Source: Lysinibacillus_B sp036662795
GTDB lineage: Bacteria > Bacillota > Bacilli > Bacillales_A > Planococcaceae
Length of the DNA: 13,630 nucleotides
NCBI RefSeq assembly: GCF_036662795.1
Contig: NZ_JBAFWZ010000044.1
Location: 1-13,630, forward strand
Direction: 5' to 3'
Made by a program: the position numbers and the translations under genes. This document shows positions 6,654 through 13,554 of the stretch, one piece after another. How positions within the stretch are numbered: position 1 is the first letter of the stretch; the number at the start of each line of letters is the position of its first letter. A model generated the notes under the pieces. That model searched no databases. It was not told where the DNA came from and worked only from the letters and a program-made list of their open reading frames with translations.

Positions 6654-7195
6654 CTTTCCTTTTCGGTATAGTCAATATTATGTTGTCGAGCTAGAGATAA
6701 TATAATGCCTCGCTCACCTGAACCAATTTGACCATTTTCAACTAAATGAACTTTTTCTCCATTTTTTAAGCTGAATGTGTAGTTGGCTGGCTCCGTTTCT
6801 GAAAATTCATAAAGAATCCCTATCATATCAGACCATTTATAAGTAGTAAGATGATTATACCCTTTAATTTTCAGCCCTTCTTCTTGTATGGCAATATAAC
6901 TTTTCGGAGACAGATAAGCAGCGACACCACTTGCGATAACAAGTAAAATAGCAAGAGCATATGTAGCTTTATTTCGTTTCCACGAGAGTAAAAACAACGC
7001 CAAAATCACACCTAGGAAGGCAGCTGTTAGTAGTATAAAGTTCCGCTTAGGCGTAATGAGTACAATATTATTATGATCAAAATACAATGTCTCGACAGCC
7101 ATTAATGGAACAATTAAAATCACAAGTGGCGCTACAATTAATACGGCTATTGCCAATACAATAAATACTAATGATGGTCTTAGATTATCTCTCAA
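6641..7195 (-). CDS. Membrane protein with C-terminal PH-like domain, hypothetical, TTG start
   Basis: The 184-residue product has three or four hydrophobic segments (about 9-33, 51-69 and 75-94). A C-terminal soluble domain of about 85 residues follows, with the pattern of strands found in small bacterial PH-like domains (YIAIQEEGLKIKGYNHLTTYKWSDMIGILYE, here in shortened reading: SYIAIQEEGLKI then YKWSDMIGI). Exact family membership is not certain. The start is TTG at 7193-7195, preceded by GGGGTGA at a good distance. It follows the TlpA-like gene by 55 nt with no terminator between, so the two are probably one operon. The last codons form part of a terminator. The function is unknown. Confidence 0.72.
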   Translation of the reverse strand: MRDNLRPSLVFIVLAIAVLIVAPLVILIVPLMAVETLYFDHNNIVLITPKRNFILLTAAFLGVILALFLLSWKRNKATYALAILLVIASGVAAYLSPKSYIAIQEEGLKIKGYNHLTTYKWSDMIGILYEFSETEPANYTFSLKNGEKVHLVENGQIGSGERGIILSLARQHNIDYTEKESASE

Positions 7196-7250
7196 AGAAT
7201 CACCCCTCTAGTAGAGATTACGTGCTAACACCACATATAGTTCCCTTTTT

Positions 7251-7790
7251 TTACATTTGTTTGATATATAGATCAATCAATTCTTCATCGATTGCCCCAT
7301 TTATTTTCGTTTGTATAATGCCCTTTTCATCAATAAAATAGGTGCTCGGAATATTCACTACTTCATACGCTTTTGACACATCACCTGTTTGATCAAGTAA
7401 CACTGGGAATGTTAAGTTAAAATCTGAAACAAATTTTGATATTTTTTCAGCGTCCCCATCTTTATCTGTCAGATTGACCGCTACTACTACAACATCTTCA
7501 TTCGCTGCATCATATGCTTGCAGGGCTGGCATTTCCTCTCGACAAGGACCGCACCATGTTGCCCAAAAATTCAGGATAACCTTTTTCCCTTTGGCATCCG
7601 AAAGCGCCATAGGTTCTTCTTTTATTGTTTCAAGCTTAAACTGAGGTGGCAAATCCCCTTTTTGCAGTCCAGTCGGCTCTGACGTTTCAATGAGTCCAAA
7701 TTCCGCCGCTTCCTCAGAATCCTTTAAGAAATTCCACGCTAGACCAATGATCAGCGCCGCTATAATAACAATGCCTATCCACTTTTTCAT
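7251..7790 (-). CDS. Membrane-anchored TlpA/ResA-like thiol-disulfide oxidoreductase
   Basis: This is a thioredoxin-fold protein held outside the membrane by an N-terminal anchor (MKKWIGIVIIAALIIGLAW, residues 1-19) and expected to reduce or exchange disulfides in exported proteins. The 179 residues include FWATWCGPCREEMP (C80 and C83) and the cis-proline loop NIPSTYFID (P148), plus the AhpC/TSA-like start typical of TlpA-type proteins (GDLPPQFKLETI). The active site is CGPC, as in thioredoxin, whereas ResA proper carries CEPC, so ResA function (cytochrome c maturation) is not assumed and no cytochrome c genes are near. The start is the ATG at 7788-7790, 7 nt past GGAGGTG; the frame extends 30 nt upstream without a second site. 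It probably forms an operon with the next minus-strand gene. Confidence 0.88.
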   Translation of the reverse strand: MKKWIGIVIIAALIIGLAWNFLKDSEEAAEFGLIETSEPTGLQKGDLPPQFKLETIKEEPMALSDAKGKKVILNFWATWCGPCREEMPALQAYDAANEDVVVVAVNLTDKDGDAEKISKFVSDFNLTFPVLLDQTGDVSKAYEVVNIPSTYFIDEKGIIQTKINGAIDEELIDLYIKQM

Positions 7791-7854
7791 CCTTATGCAC
7801 CTCCATTGTAAGCATAGCACGAAGGTATTGTTCTTTTGTGAAATTTAGGTGAAC

Positions 7855-8363
7855 TATTTAAACGTACGTAAGGGGCTATTCGAGTATAGAGCACGTAGTA
7901 TTCGAACATGCATAAGAGTACTCGGTATCCGTAAGAGTGGTTGGGCTATCCGAACTAAAGAAACACGTATCCGCACAAGTGACTGGGTTATCCGCACTAA
8001 AGAGGCGCGTAACCGAACAAGAGCTGGCCGTATCCGCACTAAAGGGGTGTCTATCCGAACAAAAGGCTGCGCTATCCGCACAAAAGAAGTGTGCATCCGA
8101 TCAAAAGAGTCCTATCCGCACAAGAGGCCTGCCTATCCGAACAACAGCTGGCCGTATCCGCACTAAAGAGGCACCTATCCGAACAAAAGCTGACCGTATC
8201 CGCACTAAAGGTGTGTCTATCCGAACAAAAGGCCGCGCTATCCGCACAAGAGGCCTGCCTATCCGCACTAAAGGTGTGTCTATCCGAACAAAAGGCCGCG
8301 CCATCCGCACAAGAAGCCGGCTATCCGCACAAAAGCAGCTCCTATCCGCACAAAACAACCATT
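7855..8363. repeat. Tandem array of about 21 degenerate 21-bp units
   Basis: From 7926 to 8363 there are 21 successive units beginning TATCCG (or CATCCG/TAACCG). They follow the pattern TATCCG-(A/C)AC-(A/T)A(A/G)AG plus a variable 7-bp tail. Nearly all are 21 bp; exceptions are 19 bp at 8094-8112 and 20 bp at 8302-8321. Three more decayed units (22, 22 and 27 bp) precede them from 7855. C-type (CCGCAC) and A-type (CCGAAC) units largely alternate, and a few tails recur (GTGTGTC, GGCCGCGC, GGCCTGCC, CTGGCCG). The array is more GC-rich than its surroundings and fills the gene-free stretch between ynbB and the TlpA-like gene. Because 21 is a multiple of three it is open in several frames on both strands, giving apparent proteins (IRTKGVS, VRIDTPL) without ribosome binding sites; these are not called. 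It is not a CRISPR array. Function is unknown. Confidence 0.92.
8197..8301. repeat. Exact 42-bp duplication at 63-bp distance inside the array
   Basis: Units 8197-8217 and 8218-8238 are identical, base for base, to units 8260-8280 and 8281-8301. This three-unit (63-bp) step marks a recent duplication or slippage event near the right end, while left-end units are the most diverged. Confidence 0.85.
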
Positions 8364-8378
8364 CAGTCCATCATAAAC

Positions 8379-8410
8379 AAAAAGGGTACCCCGTTATATT
8401 AGGGTACCCT
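8379..8410 (-). terminator. Rho-independent terminator of ynbB
   Basis: On the minus strand AGGGTACCC (8402-8410), a 10-nt loop and GGGTACCCT (8383-8391) form a 9-bp perfect stem, followed by TTTTG. It lies 8 nt after the ynbB stop codon and 16 nt before the tandem array, so the array is mostly outside the ynbB transcript. Confidence 0.82.
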
Positions 8411-8417
8411 CAACTTT

Positions 8418-9668
8418 CTACGATTTTAGCGCTTGGACCGCGCTGCAAATTGCGTATTTTACGTGCTCGTATGTTAATCCACCTTGAATAAACGCTGTGA
8501 ATGGTGGACGGATTGGGCCGTCTGCTGTTAATTCAATGCTTGAACCTTGAACGAATGTTCCGGCTGCCATAATCACATCATCCTCATAGCCTGGCATATA
8601 CGCTGGCTCTGGTGCAAAGTGAGCATTGATCGGCGAGGCTGCTTGCACCTCACGACAAAAGGCTACCATTTGCTCGGCTGTTTGGAATGACACAGATTGA
8701 ATTAAATCGGTACGAGCATCCGAATAATGAGGTGACGTGTTCATCCCAACCTCTTCTAGCATCGCCGACGTAAAGATGGCTCCCTTCAACGCCTGGGAGA
8801 CTACGTGTGGCGCGAGGAAAAAGCCTTGGTAAAAATCAGCAAGTGTATTTAATGTAGCACCTGCCTCCGCTCCAATGCCTGGTGAAGTCATTCGGTAGGC
8901 ACACTTCTCTACTAAATCGGCACGCCCTGCAATATAGCCGCCGATTTTTGCTAATCCACCACCTGGATTTTTAATAAGAGAGCCTGCCATTAAATCAGCA
9001 CCAACCTCTGTAGGCTCCAGCTTTTCAACAAACTCACCATAGCAATTATCAACAAAAATGACCGCTTCTGGTGCAATCTCACGAATACGCACACACATTT
9101 CCTGAATTCTCTCGATTGTAAAGGAAGGTCTTGTGGCATAACCTTTTGAACGCTGAATCGCAATCATTTTCGTATTTTCGTTAACCGCTGCCTTTACACC
9201 GTCCCAGTCAATTTCCTGATTGTCGATTAAATCAATGTGGCGATAGCGAATGCCGAAATCTTTTAACGAGCCCGTATCCTTTTCGCCTCCGTCCACAATC
9301 GATTGGAGTGTATCATAAGGCTTGCCTGTAATGTACACAAGCTCATTTCCAGGACGTAACACTCCGAACAGGCTTAATGTAATAGCATGAGTACCTGAAA
9401 TAATTTGTGGGCGAACGATGGCTGCCTCTGCACCGAATACCTCTGCATACACACGCTCTAAATTATCACGTCCCTCATCATCATAGCCGTAGCCACTAGA
9501 AGGGTTTAAATGATAATCACTGACGCTATGCTTTCGAAAAGCAGCGAGTACCTTTTGCTGATTTAAAAAAGCTATATCATCACATTTTTTATGATACAGG
9601 CGTACTTTTTCCTCCATACGCTGGGCTAGCCTAATCGTTTCTTCTGTTAATGTTGTCATAAATGCCAT
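8418..9668 (-). CDS. ynbB: PLP-dependent methionine gamma-lyase-like protein (aluminium resistance family)
   Basis: This is a member of the cystathionine/methionine gamma-lyase-like PLP family named after aluminium resistance proteins; its true substrate in Bacillus is not established. The 416 residues show the N-terminal helix, the HLNPSSGYGYDDEGRD motif near residues 53-68, the cofactor loop ISGTHAI, the aspartate FVDNCYGEF (D207) that pairs with the pyridine nitrogen, and the Schiff-base lysine in SLIKNPGGG (K233). The start is the ATG at 9666-9668, 8 nt after AGGAG; the frame runs on upstream to 9731 through a non-conserved stretch and is rejected. In B. subtilis ynbB sits directly before glnRA; here two genes and a repeat array separate them. 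It is divergent from the TRIC gene and ends at its own terminator. Confidence 0.9.
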   Translation of the reverse strand: MAFMTTLTEETIRLAQRMEEKVRLYHKKCDDIAFLNQQKVLAAFRKHSVSDYHLNPSSGYGYDDEGRDNLERVYAEVFGAEAAIVRPQIISGTHAITLSLFGVLRPGNELVYITGKPYDTLQSIVDGGEKDTGSLKDFGIRYRHIDLIDNQEIDWDGVKAAVNENTKMIAIQRSKGYATRPSFTIERIQEMCVRIREIAPEAVIFVDNCYGEFVEKLEPTEVGADLMAGSLIKNPGGGLAKIGGYIAGRADLVEKCAYRMTSPGIGAEAGATLNTLADFYQGFFLAPHVVSQALKGAIFTSAMLEEVGMNTSPHYSDARTDLIQSVSFQTAEQMVAFCREVQAASPINAHFAPEPAYMPGYEDDVIMAAGTFVQGSSIELTADGPIRPPFTAFIQGGLTYEHVKYAICSAVQALKS

Positions 9669-9703
9669 AAGTAGAACTCCTATCTTTTTCATTTCCCTTA
9701 TTA

Positions 9704-9731
9704 ATCTTATCAATAAACCGTTCCTCGTCAA
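9704..9731 (-). promoter_or_regulatory. Likely promoter of ynbB
   Basis: On the minus strand TTGACG (9726-9731, 5 of 6) and TAAGAT (9704-9709, 4 of 6) are spaced by 16 bp, about 35 nt upstream of the ynbB start codon. It lies next to a promoter facing the other way. Confidence 0.45.
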
Positions 9732-9741
9732 CTATTGGATA

Positions 9742-9770
9742 TTGCCTAGCCTAAGTAAAACTGCTATTCT
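9742..9770 (+). promoter_or_regulatory. Possible promoter of the TRIC channel gene
   Basis: TTGCCT (9742-9747) and TATTCT (9765-9770) with a 17-bp spacer, each matching 4 of 6 consensus bases, precede the GGAGG ribosome binding site (from 9789). Moderate match only. Confidence 0.35.
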
Positions 9771-9800
9771 CGGAGAAAAGGGCTTATTGGAGGAATCGTT

Positions 9801-10418
9801 TTGGCGTGGGATTTTTTTAGTATTATTGGAACAGTTGCATTCGCCATTTCAGGAGCTATTATTGCAATGGAGGAAGAATACGATTTGTTCGGCGTTTATA
9901 TTTTAGGCATTGTAACAGCATTTGGAGGAGGGGCCGTTCGAAATGTATTAATCGGGCTACCTGTATCTACCCTTTGGAATCAAGAAATGCTATTTCAAAT
10001 TGCCTTTATCTCGATGACAATTTTCTTTCTTATTCCTAATCGTTTAATTAAGCATTGGAACCGATGGGGAAATATATCAGATGCAATCGGTTTATCTGCC
10101 TTTGCGATCCAAGGAGCCATGCACGCTGTTCGATTAGAGCTTCCACTCAGCGCTGTTATAGTAGCCGCTATATTAACTGGATGTGGCGGTGGCATTATTC
10201 GAGATCTACTCGCAGGTCGAAAGCCGATCGTTCTTCGTGACGAAATATATGCGATGTGGGCAGCAGGAGCTGGTCTCATTATCGGGCTACAATTTACTAC
10301 AAGTGATATCCTTCTATATATTTTATTCCTTGCCGTAATTTTATTCCGTTATTTATCGTATACGAACGGATGGCAGTTGCCTCGAAAAAAAATAATGCAA
10401 TTAAGAAACCCCGAATAA
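9801..10418 (+). CDS. TRIC-family (UPF0126) membrane channel, TTG start
   Basis: This is a prokaryotic trimeric intracellular cation channel homologue (the YvgT/YicG/YadS group), an inner-membrane protein of 205 residues with about seven transmembrane helices. It has the family's internal repeat: FGGGAVRNVL (about residues 41-50) and CGGGIIRDLL (128-137) are the two glycine-rich kinks with a following arginine. Each is followed by a short Gly/Pro segment (IGLPVS; AGRKPIVL). Family members are reported as monovalent cation (potassium) channels, and some relatives are annotated as glycine transporters; which applies here cannot be read from sequence. The start is TTG at 9801, 7 nt after GGAGG, giving MAWDFFSIIG. 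The gene is divergent from ynbB and convergent with the opuA operon, and its stop codon lies in the shared terminator. Confidence 0.9.
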   Translation: MAWDFFSIIGTVAFAISGAIIAMEEEYDLFGVYILGIVTAFGGGAVRNVLIGLPVSTLWNQEMLFQIAFISMTIFFLIPNRLIKHWNRWGNISDAIGLSAFAIQGAMHAVRLELPLSAVIVAAILTGCGGGIIRDLLAGRKPIVLRDEIYAMWAAGAGLIIGLQFTTSDILLYILFLAVILFRYLSYTNGWQLPRKKIMQLRNPE

Positions 10419-10431
10419 CCATTATTCGGGG
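10409..10431. terminator. Bidirectional terminator between the TRIC gene and the opuA operon
   Basis: CCCCGAATAA (10409-10418), loop CCA and TTATTCGGGG (10422-10431) form a perfect stem (9-10 bp). The stop codon TAA of the TRIC gene is inside the left arm. Downstream on the minus strand is TTTCTTAATT; on the plus strand the tail is only weakly T-rich (TCCATTCTTC). Confidence 0.82.
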
Positions 10432-10449
10432 TCCATTCTTCTAATTTTA

Positions 10450-11316
10450 TTATTTAATGCCCTCTGTCCACTGCTTTACTTTATCCTCATTAGCCTTAAT
10501 CCAATCCGCAGCGGCTTCTTTTGGTTTCTTACCTTCATTAATTGCTAGCATTACCTCTTCAATATCTTCCGAAGACCAGTTAAACGCGTCAAGTATTTTG
10601 TATGCTTCAGGTGAATCTTGCTCTAAGTCTTTACTTACAAACGTATTGATCGTTTCCTCTCCACCGAATACACCCTTTGGATCTTCTAAATATTTCAGGT
10701 CATATGAAGCGAATTTCCAATGCGGAGACCAGCCAGTTACAATAATTTCCTCTTCATTTGCAATTGCTTGACCTAGTGCTACTGTCATAGCGCCAGAGGA
10801 TGAAGGTAAAAGTTCCCAAGAAGATAGATTAGGATAATTTTCAATCGCAGCTTCTGCAGCACCCATTACACCCGCACCAGCTTCTATTCCTGTTATAGTT
10901 GACCCAGCTTCTGCCGTTAAGTCTTCAATTGAATCGACATCCATATAGCTTGGTACAACTAAACCAATCTTTGCACCTGTTAAGTTTTCACCTAAACTTA
11001 CTAAGTTATCTCCGTATTTTTCTAATTGAGACGCATGCGTTGCTGGTAACCAGCCTGCTACCATCGCATCAGCCTCTCCTTTTGAAACAGCTTCCCACAT
11101 AATCGCATTATCTAATGGCGTTAGTGTCACATCATAGCCAACATCCTCTAAAACTTGCCCGATTACATGTGTTGATGCCACTTCTGTATCCCATTCTACG
11201 TATGCTAAATTAATTTCTCCTAGCTTTTCTTCTGAGGACGATTTATCCTCTGAACATGCACCAAGTATCATACTTAGTCCTAAAGCTGCTGCTGCAAATT
11301 TAAATTTTGTCTTCAT
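10450..11316 (-). CDS. opuAC: Glycine betaine-binding lipoprotein
   Basis: This is the substrate-binding lipoprotein of a glycine betaine ABC importer, anchored to the outer face of the membrane. The 288-residue precursor has a lysine-containing n-region, a hydrophobic core and the lipobox LGAC, with lipidation at C21, then a Ser/Glu/Lys linker. The mature part is a single OpuAC/ProX-type periplasmic-binding fold. Aromatic residues expected to cage the quaternary ammonium group are present in VEWDTE (W42), AGWLPATH (W89) and TGWSPHW (W196, W200), together with the GIEAGAGVM loop; which three form the cage here is inference. It is the last gene of the operon, 15 nt after the permease, with AAGGGG before its ATG, and ends at the shared terminator. 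Confidence 0.94.
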   Translation of the reverse strand: MKTKFKFAAAALGLSMILGACSEDKSSSEEKLGEINLAYVEWDTEVASTHVIGQVLEDVGYDVTLTPLDNAIMWEAVSKGEADAMVAGWLPATHASQLEKYGDNLVSLGENLTGAKIGLVVPSYMDVDSIEDLTAEAGSTITGIEAGAGVMGAAEAAIENYPNLSSWELLPSSSGAMTVALGQAIANEEEIIVTGWSPHWKFASYDLKYLEDPKGVFGGEETINTFVSKDLEQDSPEAYKILDAFNWSSEDIEEVMLAINEGKKPKEAAADWIKANEDKVKQWTEGIK

Positions 11317-11331
11317 ATTTTATAATCCCCT

Positions 11332-12186
11332 TTAAATCGACTTTTTCTTATTGAAGCTTTGCGTTAATCGATCGGCAATTATCGCAAAAATTACTAAGCT
11401 TAGTCCTGCAACAAATCCATTACCAACCTGTGCTCGCTGTAGTGCTGATAACACTTCACGTCCAAGCCCTGGCGCACCAATCATAGATGCTATAACAACC
11501 ATTGATAAGGATAGTAATACCGTCTGATTAATCCCGGCCATTATTGTTGACTTCGCTAACGGTAATTCCACTTTAAGAAGCTTTTGCTTTCCTGTACTAC
11601 CGTAAGAATCCGCGGCCTCCACAAGCTCTTTTGGCACTTGACGTATACCTAAATTAGTAAAACGTACAGTTGGAGGTAATGCGAAAATCACTGATGCAAA
11701 CACCCCTGGCACTACACCAATACCGAAGAACGCTACCGCTGGAATTAAATACACAAATCCAGGCATTGTTTGCATAAAATCAAGAATTGGCTGAATGATA
11801 CCTTCTGCCACTTTACTTTTAGACATAAGTATCCCCATTGGAACACCAAGAATAATAGCAATTAAACTCGCAAATAAAACAAGCGTAATCGTATTCATTA
11901 ACTGTTCCCATAAGTCTTGATTATAAATGAATAATAGACCAGCCACCGAAAATAGAGGTAACCCCAAAATTTTCCTCGTTGCAAAGTAAGCTAATAATGC
12001 AACCAGTATAATAAAAACAATTGGTGGAATCGCCACAAGCATGCCTGTGAGGCCTTCCATTAAAAATTCACCATTCTCTTGAAGGGACTTAAAGAAACTT
12101 GAGAATGTATCTGTTAACCAATCCATCATTGTTTCAACTGTACTAGAGACTGGCATTTCTGGAATTCTATCTAATATTTTACTCAT
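11332..12186 (-). CDS. opuAB: Glycine betaine ABC transporter permease
   Basis: This is the transmembrane subunit of the OpuA-type glycine betaine importer; two copies should pair with two ATPase subunits. The 284 residues begin with an amphipathic N-terminal region. About seven to eight hydrophobic segments follow, with the binding-protein-dependent permease domain at about 90-280. The cytoplasmic coupling (EAA) loop is visible at about 186-212 (PKELVEAADSYGSTGKQKLL). The ATG at 12184-12186 is preceded by AGGAGGTGA at 6 nt. The start overlaps the last 8 nt of the ATPase gene, so translation is probably coupled. It belongs to the OpuAB/ProW family rather than the smaller OpuBB/OpuCB permeases. 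Confidence 0.95.
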   Translation of the reverse strand: MSKILDRIPEMPVSSTVETMMDWLTDTFSSFFKSLQENGEFLMEGLTGMLVAIPPIVFIILVALLAYFATRKILGLPLFSVAGLLFIYNQDLWEQLMNTITLVLFASLIAIILGVPMGILMSKSKVAEGIIQPILDFMQTMPGFVYLIPAVAFFGIGVVPGVFASVIFALPPTVRFTNLGIRQVPKELVEAADSYGSTGKQKLLKVELPLAKSTIMAGINQTVLLSLSMVVIASMIGAPGLGREVLSALQRAQVGNGFVAGLSLVIFAIIADRLTQSFNKKKSI

Positions 12187-13378
12187 TTGACGTCACCTCC
12201 TCATTTGATGAAGCAAGCGACTCGATTATAACGCCTCGAATTAGAATTCCTTTTAACTTTCCTTCGTCAACAACAGCGACCGGCGTCGGGCTGTCAGAAA
12301 TAATTGGAAGAACATCTTGAATTAGCGTTGTTGGCTCCACACAAGGCATATCCTCTTTTACAAAAGGTAGTACCGATTTCTCACCTTTTTTAGAAGCCTC
12401 AAGCGCATCACTTGCTGTAATATAACCTTTAAATTGACGTTGCTTATTAACCGCAATCAGGACACTAATTTCCTCTTCACGCATACGCTGAAGGGCCACT
12501 TTAGGTCCATCACTTTCAATATTTACAGTCATTGGACGTACCATGACGTTTTCAACTGTTAACACTTTCGAACGGTCAACATCCTCTAAGAACGTACGAA
12601 CATAGTTATTCGCTGGGTTTGTTAAAATTTCTTCCCCTGTACCTATTTGCATGATTTTCCCGTCTTTCATAATGGCAATTCGGTCACCAATGCGAAGTGC
12701 TTCGTTTAAATCATGTGTAATAAAGATAATTGTCTTCTGTACTTTTGCTTGAAGCTCTAATAATTCGTCTTGCATATCTTTTCGAATTAACGGATCGAGG
12801 GCAGAAAAAGCTTCATCCATTAATAAAATTTCTGGATCATTAGCAAGTGCTCGCGCTAGCCCTACACGTTGCTGCATTCCACCAGATAATTGACTCGGGT
12901 ATTGGTCTTTAAACGCTAATAACCCCGCATTTTGTAAAGCTTTTTCTGCTTTCAATCTTCTTTCTTCCTTAGCTAGTCCTCGTACTTCTAACCCATATTC
13001 TGTATTTTCAAGAATAGTACGGTGTGGAAACAACCCAAAATTTTGGAATACCATACTCATCTTTTCACGACGTGCCACTTGTAATTGCTTTTTATTCATT
13101 GTTGAAATATTCTCGTTATCTATGAAAATATCTCCACTTGTCGGTTCTATTAAACGATTTAATAAACGAATTAACGTAGATTTCCCACTACCAGACAACC
13201 CCATGATGACAAAAATTTCACCTTCATTAACGGTAAAGTTTGCATCATAAACACCAACTGTAGCACCTGTTTTTTCGAGTATTTCTGTTTTACCCTTTCC
13301 TTGCTCTACAAGTTTAAGAGCTTGAGAAGTATGCTTCCCGAAGATTTTGGTGACATGCTCAACTCGAATCTTTTCCAT
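12179..13378 (-). CDS. opuAA: Glycine betaine ABC transporter ATPase with tandem CBS domains
   Basis: This ATP-hydrolysing subunit energises glycine betaine uptake. The 399 residues contain the family-specific N-terminal extension (IFGKHTSQALKLVEQG), Walker A GLSGSGKST (60-68), Q-loop VFQNFGLFPHRT (110-121), signature LSGGMQQR (164-171), Walker B ILLMDEAFSALD (184-195) and the switch histidine THD (H222). Two CBS-type repeats fill about residues 275-390. In related OpuA systems the CBS domains sense ionic strength or bind cyclic-di-AMP; that this copy does so is inference. ATG start with GGAAGTG 5 nt before. It is the first gene of the operon, with a promoter and a large dyad about 60 nt upstream. 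Confidence 0.96.
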   Translation of the reverse strand: MEKIRVEHVTKIFGKHTSQALKLVEQGKGKTEILEKTGATVGVYDANFTVNEGEIFVIMGLSGSGKSTLIRLLNRLIEPTSGDIFIDNENISTMNKKQLQVARREKMSMVFQNFGLFPHRTILENTEYGLEVRGLAKEERRLKAEKALQNAGLLAFKDQYPSQLSGGMQQRVGLARALANDPEILLMDEAFSALDPLIRKDMQDELLELQAKVQKTIIFITHDLNEALRIGDRIAIMKDGKIMQIGTGEEILTNPANNYVRTFLEDVDRSKVLTVENVMVRPMTVNIESDGPKVALQRMREEEISVLIAVNKQRQFKGYITASDALEASKKGEKSVLPFVKEDMPCVEPTTLIQDVLPIISDSPTPVAVVDEGKLKGILIRGVIIESLASSNEEVTSNE

Positions 13379-13429
13379 ATTTTCACTTCCAATTTCTATA
13401 AAAATTCTCTATAAGTAGTTCGACTCATA

Positions 13430-13461
13430 GTAACAACTTAATGGTAACGTAAAGTTGTTAC
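13430..13461. promoter_or_regulatory. 32-bp dyad over the opuA promoter, putative operator
   Basis: GTAACAACTT (13430-13439) and its exact reverse complement AAGTTGTTAC (13452-13461) are separated by 12 bp. One arm falls in the promoter spacer, the -10 box is in the middle, and the other arm covers the expected transcription start, the layout of a repressor operator. MarR-type repressors (GbsR, OpcR) are known to control osmoprotectant uptake genes in Bacillus, but no match to a known site is claimed. Confidence 0.55.
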
Positions 13462-13470
13462 TTATGTCAA
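13441..13470 (-). promoter_or_regulatory. Sigma-A promoter of the opuA operon
   Basis: On the minus strand a perfect -35 box TTGACA (13465-13470) and TACCAT (13441-13446, 4 of 6) are spaced by 18 bp. Transcription would begin near 13434, giving a leader of about 55 nt before the ATPase start codon. The mediocre -10 box suits a regulated promoter. Confidence 0.6.
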
Positions 13471-13554
13471 TATAACTTTCTTACATAATAATTACTTGAC
13501 TAAAGAAAACGCATACATATTAAAGAAAATATGAATCTAATATTTTTCATACTA

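Noticed and set aside
7926..8363. CRISPR array
   Set aside because: The period is only 21 bp with a 7-bp variable part drawn from recurring tails; there are no unique spacers of CRISPR length and no cas genes.
7849..8491. Three plus-strand and two minus-strand frames across the 21-bp array
   Set aside because: They lack ribosome binding sites, are pure repeat translations in different frames of the same DNA, and are shifted by the 19-bp and 20-bp units; called as a repeat.
10457..11102. Plus-strand frames opposite the betaine-binding protein gene
   Set aside because: They are antisense shadows of opuAC with Ser/Leu-rich translation and no ribosome binding sites.
13379..13429. Riboswitch in the opuA leader
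   Set aside because: The leader is only about 55 nt and shows no recognisable aptamer or terminator hairpin.
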